Of a stretch of 64,000 nt of DNA, positions 21,045 to 29,545 are shown piece after piece. The position numbers were made by a program, and so were the translations under genes. This DNA is from Oceanibacterium hippocampi. Lineage in GTDB: Bacteria > Pseudomonadota > Alphaproteobacteria > Sneathiellales > Sneathiellaceae. The stretch spans positions 620,001 to 684,000 of the forward strand of contig NZ_FWFR01000001.1 in NCBI RefSeq assembly GCF_900172325.1. The letters run 5' to 3'. Position 1 is the stretch's first letter. Every line of letters starts with the position of its first letter. The notes beneath the pieces were generated by a model. That model saw only the letters and a list, made by a program, of their open reading frames with translations. It was not told the origin of the DNA and ran no database searches.

Positions 21045-21200
21045 CCCGCAACTCTCGCCAGCCCGTGCGGCGGGGACAGGACGGCATGGCGCATTGATCC
21101 GGTCGGGGCCGTCGGCATCAGGACGGTCGCTCGCGTCACAGGCGGTCGATGGTGTCCGGTTTGTAGTTGCCGGTTTACTGAATTGGAACGCGAGGCAGTA

Positions 21201-21569
21201 ATGGCGAAACCTGAATGGGGAATCAAACGACGCTGCGGAGGCTGCAGTGCCGCCTTCTACGATTTCGGCAAGAGCCCGATTGTCTGCCCGAAATGCGGTG
21301 TCCCCTATGTTGACGAGTCGCCGTTGCGCTCCCGGCGCAAGGGTGCCGAAGCGAAATCGAAGCCGGCGGCCGAACTGAAGCCGAAGGCGAAGAAAGTGGC
21401 CCCGGAGGCCGACGACGACGACGATGATGATTTCGACGCCCTCGATGTGGATGTCGATATCGAGGATGAGGACGAGGACGACGACGCACTGCTGGCCGAC
21501 GACGAGGACGACGATGTCAGCGACATCGTTCCCGGCAAGGCATCGGGGGATCAGGAGGACAAGGTCTGA
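21201..21569 (+). CDS. TIGR02300 / FYDLN acid family protein
   Basis: 122 residues from the ATG at 21201, with GAGG upstream. Residues 1-40 hold a conserved zinc-ribbon-like module (CGGC, then CPKC) flanking FYDFGKSP, the signature of the alphaproteobacterial FYDLN family. A Lys/Arg-rich linker follows. The last 50 or so residues are almost entirely Asp and Glu. No biochemical role is established that I know of. It is divergent from aroA-cmk-rpsA, a position widely kept in the class, and next to tRNA-Ala. Confidence 0.88.
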   Translation: MAKPEWGIKRRCGGCSAAFYDFGKSPIVCPKCGVPYVDESPLRSRRKGAEAKSKPAAELKPKAKKVAPEADDDDDDDFDALDVDVDIEDEDEDDDALLADDEDDDVSDIVPGKASGDQEDKV

Positions 21570-21617
21570 GGGGCGGCGCGGGCGACGAATTTTTCGCCGG
21601 CCGATGCAAGATTGATC

Positions 21618-21646
21618 TTGAATCGGCCGCGTCCCGCGCCTAGTTT
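21618..21646 (+). promoter_or_regulatory. Candidate promoter of tRNA-Ala
   Basis: TTGAAT at 21618-21623, 17 bases, then TAGTTT at 21641-21646. The -10 ends 38 bases before the mature tRNA 5' end, which would leave a short leader for RNase P to remove. Confidence 0.45.
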
Positions 21647-21684
21647 CTCGGCTCGCCCGACCGCCTTGGCGGCGGGCCTCCTCT

Positions 21685-21760
<76 letters not shown>

Positions 21761-21768
21761 GAATCCAG

Positions 21769-21798
21769 AAAGGCCCGGATCGCAGGATCCGGGCCTTT
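21769..21798 (+). terminator. Rho-independent terminator after tRNA-Ala
   Basis: Perfect 13-bp stem, AAAGGCCCGGATC at 21769-21781 and GATCCGGGCCTTT at 21786-21798, with a 4-base GCAG loop, then CGTCTTT. The A-run before and T-run after could let it work on both strands. Confidence 0.85.
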
Positions 21799-21942
21799 CG
21801 TCTTTCAGGACTGGCGGACGGTGGCTATCGTAGCGGCGGCCCGCCGGCACGGAACCTCCGGCAGCCTTGCGGCATTCGATGGTTGCGGCCGTCGTTTGGG
21901 GCGGTCAGTCTTCGTGTGGGATCAACGATGAGGAATGTCGGG

Positions 21943-23457
21943 ATGCGCTCATTGAGGCTTCCGGTCGGGGTCGCGATCATCTTCCTGTTGTCGCTTCCGG
22001 CGGTCCGGGCCGAAGCGCCGGCGGTCTCTCCGGCCGCGGGCGCAACGGAAATCGTGGCCGCGCGTGGTGGCGATGCCGACGAATGGCGTTTCGACGTCGA
22101 GATTCGCGACGGCGACGCGCCGGCCGACGAGGCGGAACTCGCGCTTGGCCCGGACTATTTCCGGCTGACCGACGCGGCACGTTCGATGATCGTCGACTTC
22201 CGCCTGCTTCGGGTGATCGAGATCGACCGGGCGGCACGGCGCTTCACCAATCGATCGCTCTATCTGTTCCCCGGTTTCGGGGAACTCCAGTATTTCGCCC
22301 GCCTGAGCAAGGCCAACCCGCCCGGCGCTGGCACCGGAAGCGACGGGGCGGCGGCAGAGGTCGCGAAGGACCCCTTCTGGATCGAGGCCGATCTCGGCAT
22401 TCGCAAGGACGCGCCGCGCACCGATCTCGTTTTCGCCGACGGCGGCGACGGAACCATGACGGTGACCCGGAGCGGCAAGCCCTATGCCACGATCCGCGGC
22501 GAGGTTGTTGACCTTCCGGCCGACCGGCGGGCTGTCCTGTTCCGTTACTTCCGCTTCCTGTCGGAACTGCATCCGAACGTGATCGATGCGCTGGAGAAGG
22601 GGGCCGCCCTGCCCGTCGCGCTCGATTACCGGGTCCTGAAGGACGGGGATATCGCGCGTCGGCAGGTCCGATTGCGCGCCGCCGGTCGGGTCACGACACC
22701 CTATCCGCTCGATCCGGCGCTCCGGCCGGCGGACGAAGGACATTACACGAACGACGTCCCGGCGATCGACGATCTGGTCGGGATGATGGCGAAGGTCGCG
22801 CGCGGCGACTGGCCGACCGGGCCGCTTTCGCCCGACGACTACTGGCGCGAGGTCGAGCGCCAGTTCAAGGACGAGAACGCGCTCGGAACCTTTCTGAACG
22901 TCCAGGGCATGGCCATGCAGTACGGCGCCACCGTGCTCGACGGCTGCCCGAAGAGTCTCCGCAAGCCGGACGGCTGCGCGCCGGTGCTCTTCATCCGCGA
23001 CCAGTCGGGGACCGATCGCCTGCTCACGCTTGCCATCGGCGGGACCCGGGCGGAGGTCGAGGGCAAGCAGGAAGCGGGCCTGAAGGCGATGGGCATCGTC
23101 GTCAATGAAGTCGAAAGCCGGGATCTCCCGGGCGGCTATGTCGCCCAGGCGCTCTATGCCAACATGCTGGCCCGCCCGACCCTGCCCGAGAACGGTTCGA
23201 TGACCCTGCTGCGCGAGCGCCAGGAGGAAGCCTTCGAGCGCTTCCGCAAGGCGATCGCCGGCAACCCCTATATCGGTTTCTTCTATCGCGACCTGGGCAA
23301 GTTGCTGTTCAACCAGCTGCGCGCCGACGTCGCCTGGGATGTCTGGGATTTCGGCCGTCTGTTGCCCGGCAGCTACCAGCGCCACGCCTTCCAGACGATC
23401 GACGAGCTGGAAGCGCGGCTCAGGGCCGACTACCCGCAATTCTTCCTGCAACCCTGA
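21943..23457 (+). CDS. Exported protein of unknown function
   Basis: 504 residues from the ATG at 21943, which has GAGGA 9 bases upstream; the ATG at 21928 would add five residues. Residues 1-23 form a clear signal peptide (basic MRSLR, hydrophobic core, AVRA cut site), so the protein is periplasmic or outer-membrane associated. The mature part is mixed alpha/beta, with one cysteine pair candidate (GCPKSL and DGCAP near 330). The C-terminal region reads like helical repeats. I do not recognise the family. It stands alone between tRNA-Ala and maiA. Confidence 0.8.
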   Translation: MRSLRLPVGVAIIFLLSLPAVRAEAPAVSPAAGATEIVAARGGDADEWRFDVEIRDGDAPADEAELALGPDYFRLTDAARSMIVDFRLLRVIEIDRAARRFTNRSLYLFPGFGELQYFARLSKANPPGAGTGSDGAAAEVAKDPFWIEADLGIRKDAPRTDLVFADGGDGTMTVTRSGKPYATIRGEVVDLPADRRAVLFRYFRFLSELHPNVIDALEKGAALPVALDYRVLKDGDIARRQVRLRAAGRVTTPYPLDPALRPADEGHYTNDVPAIDDLVGMMAKVARGDWPTGPLSPDDYWREVERQFKDENALGTFLNVQGMAMQYGATVLDGCPKSLRKPDGCAPVLFIRDQSGTDRLLTLAIGGTRAEVEGKQEAGLKAMGIVVNEVESRDLPGGYVAQALYANMLARPTLPENGSMTLLRERQEEAFERFRKAIAGNPYIGFFYRDLGKLLFNQLRADVAWDVWDFGRLLPGSYQRHAFQTIDELEARLRADYPQFFLQP

Positions 23458-23540
23458 CCGCTGTCCCGGCGGACGGTCGAGAGGCGCGGGTCGGGCGGCA
23501 GGAGATCATTCGGACAGGACAGAAGATCGGGAGGGGAAGA

Positions 23541-24179
23541 ATGCGCCTGCACAGCTATTTCAGAAGCTCGACATCCTATCGGGCACGGATCGCGCTCAAC
23601 CTGAAGGGCCTCGACTACGAGACCGTCACCCATCACCTGCGCAAGGGCGAACAGCGCGCGGCCGACTACCTGGCCCTCAACCCGCAGGGCCTCGTCCCGG
23701 CGCTGGAAGTCGACGGCATGGTGATCCCGCAGTCGCTCGCCATCATCGACTATCTGGAGGAGCGCAAGCCCGATCCGGCGCTGCTGCCGGCCGATCTTCC
23801 GGGCCGCGCCCGGGTTCGCGGCATCGCCTATGCGCTGGCCTGCGACGTGCATCCGTTGAACAATCTCCGGGTGCTGTCCTATCTCGCCGATCCGCTGGGC
23901 CACGATCAGCCGACGGTCGCGACCTGGTTCCGTCACTGGTGCGTGGTCGAACTGAACGCTCTCGAGACCCGGCTTGCGCGCGAGCCCGAAACCGGAAGCT
24001 TCTGCCACGGCGAGACGCCGACGCTCGCCGACGTCTGCCTCGTGCCGCAGATCCGGAACGGCCAGCGTTTCGATGTCGACATGGCGCCCTATCCGACCCT
24101 GCAACGGATCTACGACCGCTGCATGACCTTCGACGCCTTCGTCCGTGCCGCGCCGGAGAACCAGCCGGACGCGGAATAG
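23541..24179 (+). CDS. maiA: Maleylacetoacetate isomerase (zeta-class glutathione transferase)
   Basis: 212 residues, the usual zeta GST length. SSTSYRARIAL near residue 9 is the zeta-class glutathione-activating Ser motif, and NPQGLVPALE with QSLAIIDYLE forms the rest of the thioredoxin-like domain. It isomerises maleylacetoacetate to fumarylacetoacetate using glutathione in tyrosine and homogentisate breakdown. GGGAGGGGAAGA precedes the ATG. No homogentisate dioxygenase or fumarylacetoacetase gene is in the window, so a broader detoxifying GST role is possible. Confidence 0.85.
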   Translation: MRLHSYFRSSTSYRARIALNLKGLDYETVTHHLRKGEQRAADYLALNPQGLVPALEVDGMVIPQSLAIIDYLEERKPDPALLPADLPGRARVRGIAYALACDVHPLNNLRVLSYLADPLGHDQPTVATWFRHWCVVELNALETRLAREPETGSFCHGETPTLADVCLVPQIRNGQRFDVDMAPYPTLQRIYDRCMTFDAFVRAAPENQPDAE

Positions 24180-24190
24180 GAGGAGAACCG

Positions 24191-24427
24191 ATGCTCGAGA
24201 TAAGACCGAACTGCGAGGCCTGCGACCGGGATTTGCCGAACGGCGACCCGGCGGCGCGGATCTGCACTTTCGAATGCACGTTCTGCGCCGATTGTGCGAC
24301 CGGACGGCTGTCAGGCCGCTGCCCCAATTGCGGCGGCGACCTGGTTCTGCGGCCGACCCGGCCCGCGGCGCTGCTGGAGAAATATCCGCCGAGCACGAAA
24401 CGGGTCGTTCGCCGCCACGGCGATTGA
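24191..24427 (+). CDS. DUF1272 family small zinc-ribbon protein
   Basis: 78 residues starting 11 bases after maiA with GGAGAACCG before the ATG. The cysteines are arranged as CEAC, CTFECTFCADC and CPNC, a compact zinc-binding pattern that matches the DUF1272 family (LEIRPNCE start, then FECTFC). The family has no known function. The close spacing suggests co-transcription with maiA. It converges with the thioesterase, 23 bases apart. Confidence 0.85.
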   Translation: MLEIRPNCEACDRDLPNGDPAARICTFECTFCADCATGRLSGRCPNCGGDLVLRPTRPAALLEKYPPSTKRVVRRHGD

Positions 24428-24450
24428 CGCCGGCACCAGGTTTCGCTGCT

Positions 24451-25374
24451 TCAGGCCTCCAGGCCCGGCACCCGCAGCGCCGCGAGACTTGCCCGGGCGG
24501 ATTCCGGCAGCCGGATTATGCGACGCGCCTTCAGGTCGAGCAGGGCGCCGACATTCTCCATTGTCGCCAGGCATTCGCCGGTCGCCCGGTCGAACAGCCA
24601 GTGAACCCAGATGAAGGTCTTGTCGGTGATCTCCCGCAGTCCGCTGCGCAGCTCGACCAGATCGCCGGCCATGGCGGCGCGGCGATAGACCAGCCGGTAT
24701 TCCAGCGCGGCCCCGCCGACGCCCTCGGGCATCTGTCCGGTCGAGCTGAGCGCGACCGTCGCGCCGCCGACCGAATCGGAGACGCAGCCGATATAGCCGG
24801 GGGTGCCGAGACGACCGTCGCGATCGCAGGCCTTGTCGGCGATCCGGCCGACATAGGTGCGCAACAGGCCGAGCGCCTCGGCCTCGGCGAGGTCGGGAGC
24901 GGATCGCGATGTGCCGAGCGACAGGCTGCGCGGCTCGGCGTGCGGCGGAACCGCCACAACATGGGCCGTGCCGTCGCCCAGATGGTCCGAAAGCGGCAGC
25001 CGGGCGCCGTCACGCCGCCGGGTGACGGCTGCGTCGGTGAGAATGGTGGCGGAAATCGCCTGGTCATCGAGACCGATGATTTCCTGGACGACGCGGACCG
25101 TATCGGTGCCGGGCGCTATCGGTGCCGCGAGGCCGGTTCTGACCGAGATCGGCTGCCCGGCGCGGCGTTCGCGCAGGAAATGTACGTGGCTCGTGACCGG
25201 CATGAACTCGAGGCCGGCGTCGCGCGCCTTGCGTGGATCGAGGCCGAGCGCGAATGTCAGGGCGTCGAGGCCGTCCCGGGCATGCCCGACATAGCCGCGC
25301 ACGTTCATATGCCCGACGAAGTCGCAATCCCAGGATTCCACCATCCCGCGGTAACTCTCCAGCCAATCGCCCAT
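24451..25374 (-). CDS. Acyl-CoA thioesterase-like protein with two hotdog domains
   Basis: 307 residues from the ATG at 25374, preceded by AAGGAACGGATTG. The N-terminal hotdog has CDFVGHMNVRGYV, resembling the catalytic Asp plus HMN motif of 4-hydroxybenzoyl-CoA-type thioesterases. The second half is another hotdog (LEYRLVYRRAAMAGD, then SGLREITDKTF), so one chain would form the usual dimer-like unit. It probably hydrolyses an acyl-CoA; the substrate is unknown. It is divergent from the NodB-like gene across a 240-base gap in which I see no clear site. Confidence 0.75.
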   Translation of the reverse strand: MGDWLESYRGMVESWDCDFVGHMNVRGYVGHARDGLDALTFALGLDPRKARDAGLEFMPVTSHVHFLRERRAGQPISVRTGLAAPIAPGTDTVRVVQEIIGLDDQAISATILTDAAVTRRRDGARLPLSDHLGDGTAHVVAVPPHAEPRSLSLGTSRSAPDLAEAEALGLLRTYVGRIADKACDRDGRLGTPGYIGCVSDSVGGATVALSSTGQMPEGVGGAALEYRLVYRRAAMAGDLVELRSGLREITDKTFIWVHWLFDRATGECLATMENVGALLDLKARRIIRLPESARASLAALRVPGLEA

Positions 25375-25614
25375 CAATCCGTTCCTTGCCGTTTCCTGCC
25401 GTGATCCTCGAGGCCGCTTTCCGCGCCGGGACTCCATCGCCCGCCGGTTGCGTCATGTGGCGGCCGCCATGATGGCCGAGCCGGCGCGACCGCGCCATGG
25501 GCGATCGACGCCCTGGGCGGCGATACAGCCATGTCCGGATGCGTCGGCCCGTCCGGTTCGTGGTCGGCCGGCGGGGTGGACGGGCGGCTGCTGATCCTGT
25601 AACAGGCCCCGATC

Positions 25615-26388
25615 ATGAAAGATTTCAGTCACCAGAGTTACCGGGCCCTGCTGGACGCGTTGAAGCGGTCGGGCTTCGCCTTCCGGCGCTTCGACGACGC
25701 GCCGGTTCCGGCCGAGGAGGCCGGGGCGCGCCACGTGATCCTGCGCCACGATGTCGATCGCCTGCCGGCGCGCTCGCTGGCGATCGCCAGGCTGGAAGCC
25801 GACGCGGGCGCCGTCGCCAGCTACTTTTTCCGCACCATGCCCTGTTCCTTCGACGGCAGGGTGATCCGCGAGATCCGGGCGCTCGGGCACGAGATCGGCT
25901 ATCACTACGAGGATCTGGCCGAGGCGGGCGGCGATGCCGCGCTCGCCTGGGCCTCGTTCCGCCGCAACCTCGCCCGTTTCGAGCCGTTCGGCGGCGTCTC
26001 CTCGATCGCCATGCATGGCCGGCCGCTCTCCCCCCATGACAGCCGCGATCTCTGGAACAGCCACGATTACCGGGAGGCCGGCGTCGCGCGCGAGGTCTAT
26101 GCCGATATCGACTGGCGGAAATACTATTATTTCACCGATGTGGGCCGCTCGTGGAACAGTGCCGCGAACCTGCGCGACTGTCCGCCCGATTACAGCCCGC
26201 ACCTGGGGCAGGCGAAGATCGCCGGCACCGCGGCGCTGATCGACTTCGTCGCCGGCAGCGATCGCGATCTGATCATCTCCACCCATCCTGAACGCTGGGC
26301 GGGCAGCTTCGCCGGCCAATGCCAGGTGCTCGCGACCGACGGTGCGACAAACCTGGTCAAGCGCGCACTGAAGGTCGTGCGGGGCTGA
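25615..26388 (+). CDS. NodB-like polysaccharide deacetylase family protein
   Basis: 257 residues. Family marks are LRHDVDR near residue 44 (catalytic Asp and metal Asp of the His-Asp-Asp set), GHEIGYHYE near 85 (metal His) and STHPERW near 221 (general acid His). These match the cytoplasmic NodB-like proteins often found in surface-sugar clusters. No signal peptide is visible, so it would act on a soluble or cytoplasmic-face substrate. It is on the plus strand, convergent with the ATP-grasp gene 22 bases away. Removal of an N-acetyl group to free an amine is a plausible job, but is inference. Confidence 0.75.
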   Translation: MKDFSHQSYRALLDALKRSGFAFRRFDDAPVPAEEAGARHVILRHDVDRLPARSLAIARLEADAGAVASYFFRTMPCSFDGRVIREIRALGHEIGYHYEDLAEAGGDAALAWASFRRNLARFEPFGGVSSIAMHGRPLSPHDSRDLWNSHDYREAGVAREVYADIDWRKYYYFTDVGRSWNSAANLRDCPPDYSPHLGQAKIAGTAALIDFVAGSDRDLIISTHPERWAGSFAGQCQVLATDGATNLVKRALKVVRG

Positions 26389-26410
26389 TCCGGACGGTCG
26401 GGCGGTCCGT

Positions 26411-27589
26411 TCACGCCGCCTTGTTGAGGATCAGGCCGATCAGGTGGCGAATGTTCTCCGGCCGCAGATTGCCTTCGACCCACCGGGCGCCGTGGCGCGA
26501 CAGCACTGATTTCAGTCGTTTCAGGAAACGCCCCGGCGTCAGCGGCTTGTGGATCAGGTGGAACAGGCATTCCGGCAGCCAGTAGCGGTAGAGCAGGCCG
26601 ACGCGATAGCCTTCGAGCGGCGCCGGCTTCTCCCCGCTCGCGAACAGTTCCAGATGCTGGCGCACCATGTTGATCCCGGCCCGGGTGGTGAGTTCGGTGG
26701 TGCCCCAGACCTTCGGATTGCATTCGATCATGACGAAGCTGCCGTCCCGGGCCCGCATCATGTCGAATAGCGCCAGGCCGTTCCAGCCGACCTCGCGGAC
26801 GAACGGGCGAACCAGTTCGATCGCCGCCTTCTCGTCGGTCGTCAGGTTGATGATGCCGCCACCGCCGAAGTCGTAAAGCGAAACGACGCGGGCCTGCGTC
26901 ATGGCGGCGACGATCTCGCCCTGGTACGCACAGAGCACGACGTCGTGCAGATCGCCGTCGACCGCTTCCTGGATGATCAGCGCCGGCCCGTCGCCGAGCC
27001 GGGCGGCGTAATAGTCCGGGCGGGCGGCGACCGCCCGGCGAAGGGCGCCGGCATCGTCGAAGAATTCAACGCCGTGGGCGGCGAAGGATATCCGGGGTTT
27101 CACCACGACCGGATAGCTCCAGCCGAAGAAGCCTTCAAGAGTCGCCGGATCGGTGTCGAACAGCGCAGTGCGCGGGATCGGGGTCCCCGCCTTGCGGGCG
27201 ATCTCGGCGGCGTGCCACTTGTCGGTGACCGGTCCGAGACGGGCGAAATCCTCGACCGCGAGCTTCGCCCCGGTCGCCGCCGTCACCCGCTCCTTCATTT
27301 CCGACAGGCAGTTCGTCGTCGTCGTGCCGGTCGGGATGACCAGGTCGACCTCGTATTGCCGGCAGATCTCGGCGATCCGGTCGGCGAAGGCTTCCGGTTC
27401 GGCTTTCGGGTCCGGATAGCGGATCACCGCGGCCAGCCGCGCGCTCCTGAAATAGCGGTCCGGACGGCCGAAGCGGAAGCCCGGCTTCTCGGCGTCGGCG
27501 CCGATGATGTGCCAGTCGGCCGGCGCGCTGTTGATCACGGCGAGCGCGTTGCGGCTGTAGCAGTTGAGGATCAGGAGTCGGGTGGTCAT
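26411..27589 (-). CDS. ATP-grasp ligase-like protein
   Basis: 392 residues. An N-terminal pre-ATP-grasp Rossmann-like domain (LILNCYSRNALAVINS) is followed by the ATP-grasp fold: YPVVVKPRIS carries an ATP-binding Lys, IIQEAVDGD follows the adenine pocket, and FVMIECNPKVWGT carries the metal-binding Glu and Asn. Such enzymes activate a carboxylate as acyl phosphate and join it to an amine or thiol. GGAGACAGCCG precedes the ATG, and the start overlaps the phosphatase stop by 4 bases. It is the last gene of the ComA block. In Methanococcus an ATP-grasp protein is implicated in attaching threonine to a related acetamidino mannuronic acid, a suggestive parallel. Confidence 0.8.
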   Translation of the reverse strand: MTTRLLILNCYSRNALAVINSAPADWHIIGADAEKPGFRFGRPDRYFRSARLAAVIRYPDPKAEPEAFADRIAEICRQYEVDLVIPTGTTTTNCLSEMKERVTAATGAKLAVEDFARLGPVTDKWHAAEIARKAGTPIPRTALFDTDPATLEGFFGWSYPVVVKPRISFAAHGVEFFDDAGALRRAVAARPDYYAARLGDGPALIIQEAVDGDLHDVVLCAYQGEIVAAMTQARVVSLYDFGGGGIINLTTDEKAAIELVRPFVREVGWNGLALFDMMRARDGSFVMIECNPKVWGTTELTTRAGINMVRQHLELFASGEKPAPLEGYRVGLLYRYWLPECLFHLIHKPLTPGRFLKRLKSVLSRHGARWVEGNLRPENIRHLIGLILNKAA

Positions 27590-28185
27590 CGGCTGTCTCC
27601 GGCGGACCGTATCGCCCGCCAGCGCGCCGGATCGACCGGGTGGCGCGACAGGTTCTCGATGCGCATGTCGTGAAAGGCACTGAGCGGGCGTCCCTCGAGG
27701 GCGAGCCGGACCAGCCGGATCGGCCCGCCATGGGTGACGACCAGCGTGGTCTCGTCGCCGGCAGCCGCGACGATATCGTCCAGCGCGGCGAAGACGCGGG
27801 CCTGCATTTCAGCGAGGCTCTCGCCGCCGCCCGGCCGGGTTTCATGCGGCCGTTCCAGCCAGTCCCGGTAATGCTCGGGCTCCTCGGCCATGATCGCGCT
27901 TTCCAGCCGGCCGGAAAACCGCGCGTTGTCGATCTCCCAGAGCCGTTCGTCGAAGGTCGTGGGCGGATGCGGCGGGGCCACGGCTGCCTCCAGCGTTTCC
28001 CGACAGCGACGGGCCGGGGAAACCGCGATCCTGGCCGGTGCGCCGATCTCGGCGGCGAGGACGCTCGCCAGGGCCGCCGCGGCGGCCCGGCCGCCGGGCG
28101 ACAGCGGCACATCCTCGCGGCCCTGCATGCGGCGCGGCGGGCCGTTATAGATGGTGTGTCCGTGACGCATCAGGATGATCGGCAT
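27586..28185 (-). CDS. Histidine phosphatase family protein
   Basis: 199 residues from the ATG at 28185; a TTG at 28209 could add eight. The phospho-acceptor motif LMRHGHTIYN and the second catalytic VVTHGGPIRL define the phosphoglycerate mutase/phosphatase superfamily. LWEIDNARFSG resembles the CobC/GpmB branch, which favours a phosphatase over a mutase. The substrate cannot be read from sequence. It is translationally coupled to the ATP-grasp gene and lies downstream of the VOC and ComA genes, so a phosphorylated intermediate of that pathway is a reasonable guess. Confidence 0.85.
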   Translation of the reverse strand: MPIILMRHGHTIYNGPPRRMQGREDVPLSPGGRAAAAALASVLAAEIGAPARIAVSPARRCRETLEAAVAPPHPPTTFDERLWEIDNARFSGRLESAIMAEEPEHYRDWLERPHETRPGGGESLAEMQARVFAALDDIVAAAGDETTLVVTHGGPIRLVRLALEGRPLSAFHDMRIENLSRHPVDPARWRAIRSAGDSR

Positions 28186-28220
28186 GGCGGGATCCGGATC
28201 GGGCGGCAACGGGCGAGCGG

Positions 28221-28634
28221 TCAGTAGATGTACCGCTCGGCCTCGTAATGCTTGAATTCAAGGAGGTTGCCGGTCGGATCGGCGAGGAAGAAAGTCCGGT
28301 GCCGTTCGGGCAGATCGCCGAAGCGGTTGGCCCAGGGCCGGAACCAGTGCCATCCGGACCTGGCGCAGCGCTCGTGGAAGGCGTCGAAATCGTCGCCGTT
28401 CCGGAAGGTCAGCCCGAAATGCCGGGGATAGATATTCGCGAACGGGTCGAGGTCCGCGGCCGGGGCGAACTCCGGGTCGAGATGGCAGACGACCTGGTGC
28501 TCGAAGAACCGGAAGGTCACGCGATCGTCATAGCGCCGGGCACGCGTCGCCCCGACGACGTTCGTGTAGAAGGCCTCGGTGGCGTCCAGGTCATGCGTCG
28601 GTATGGCCAGGTGAAAGACGTCGAGCGTCGTCAT
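28221..28634 (-). CDS. VOC (glyoxalase/dioxygenase fold) family protein
   Basis: 137 residues from the ATG at 28634. One vicinal-oxygen-chelate module pair with likely metal ligands His in VFHLAIP, His in PRHFGLTF and Glu in NLLEFKHYE. Members include lyases, isomerases, dioxygenases and resistance proteins, so function is not set by family. It is 22 bases downstream of the ComA homologue and 36 bases upstream of the phosphatase, in one operon. Confidence 0.85.
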   Translation of the reverse strand: MTTLDVFHLAIPTHDLDATEAFYTNVVGATRARRYDDRVTFRFFEHQVVCHLDPEFAPAADLDPFANIYPRHFGLTFRNGDDFDAFHERCARSGWHWFRPWANRFGDLPERHRTFFLADPTGNLLEFKHYEAERYIY

Positions 28635-28655
28635 GTCGGGTCGTTCCCCCAAGAG

Positions 28656-29432
28656 TCAGTCACGGATTTTCGGCAGCGAGAACTTCACCGTGTCGCTGCG
28701 CAGGCCGAGCCGGAGCGTTTCCAGGCCGATCACGTCGCGGGGCGCGATATTGGCCATGTTCACGTTCGGCCCGAGGTGCGACAGGAACCAGACCTGCTGT
28801 ACCTTCTGCGGGGTCTCGAAGAACATCTTGTCGAAATCGATGCCGCCTTCTTCGAGTTCCTGGATGAGTCCGAGCCGGACGTCGCCGGTATCGCGGTAGA
28901 TGCCGGCGGTGCCGCTTTCCCGGCCCTCGGCGATCACCCGCCAGGCGCCGGCATCGAGTTCGGCGCGGATCTGGCGGATCCACTGCGACGGGCTCATCAC
29001 TTCGGCGGCATCCTTCGAGCCGACTTCGGAGAGGACCAGGAAATCCGCCGAAAGCCGTTCGATCAGGCGCGCCTTTTCGACCGTCTTCATCTGGATCGTG
29101 CCGTCTGACACCTCGAAATGGCTGACCCCGAGATCCTTCGCCCAGGCGACCATCTCGTCGAGCTTGCCCTGCGCGTAGGCGATCTCGAACAGCGTGCCGC
29201 CGAACCAGAACTCGATGCCGTGCTGGCGCAGGATGGCGATCTTCTCGTCGAGCGTCGGCGTCACGACCGCCGTGCCCCAGCCGAACTTGACGAAGTCGAC
29301 ATAGGGATGGGCCGATTCCAGGAAGTCGCGAAAGCCGCCGAGGGTGAGGCCGCTGTCGATGACCGCGGTGACGCCCTTCGGTCTCGGCTTCGATTCCCGG
29401 TCCGGGAGGTTGAGAAAGGTCGGTACGGCCAT
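28656..29432 (-). CDS. Phosphosulfolactate synthase family protein (ComA-like)
   Basis: 258 residues, the family length. Conserved segments along the barrel are KFGWGT (49-54), GGTLFE (78-83), EVSDG (107-111), SEVGSK (135-140), EGRESG (169-174), FETPQK (205-210) and GPNVN (221-225), all as I recall them from characterised ComA. ComA adds sulfite to PEP to give (R)-phosphosulfolactate, the first step of archaeal coenzyme M synthesis and of sulfolactate in Bacillus spores. Here it sits inside a glycan operon between an acetamidino synthetase and VOC/phosphatase/ATP-grasp genes, with no coenzyme M genes. The reaction is probable; the product's fate is unknown. Confidence 0.85.
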   Translation of the reverse strand: MAVPTFLNLPDRESKPRPKGVTAVIDSGLTLGGFRDFLESAHPYVDFVKFGWGTAVVTPTLDEKIAILRQHGIEFWFGGTLFEIAYAQGKLDEMVAWAKDLGVSHFEVSDGTIQMKTVEKARLIERLSADFLVLSEVGSKDAAEVMSPSQWIRQIRAELDAGAWRVIAEGRESGTAGIYRDTGDVRLGLIQELEEGGIDFDKMFFETPQKVQQVWFLSHLGPNVNMANIAPRDVIGLETLRLGLRSDTVKFSLPKIRD

Positions 29433-29545
29433 GGCGGTTGCTCTGGAGCTGCGTTGCGGACGGCGATCTGGGGACGGCTGGTTGTGCCCTAACTAGCGAT
29501 TTCGGCGGCCGTTGGCCACCGTGAATGCGCCGGCATCGGACGTCG

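Noticed and set aside
21414-21510. Trinucleotide microsatellite of GAC/GAT/GAG
   Set aside because: It encodes the conserved acidic tail of the TIGR02300 protein rather than a free repeat.
26411-29432. Coenzyme M biosynthesis genes
   Set aside because: Only the ComA homologue fits; the later enzymes of the archaeal or Xanthobacter-type pathways are not present.
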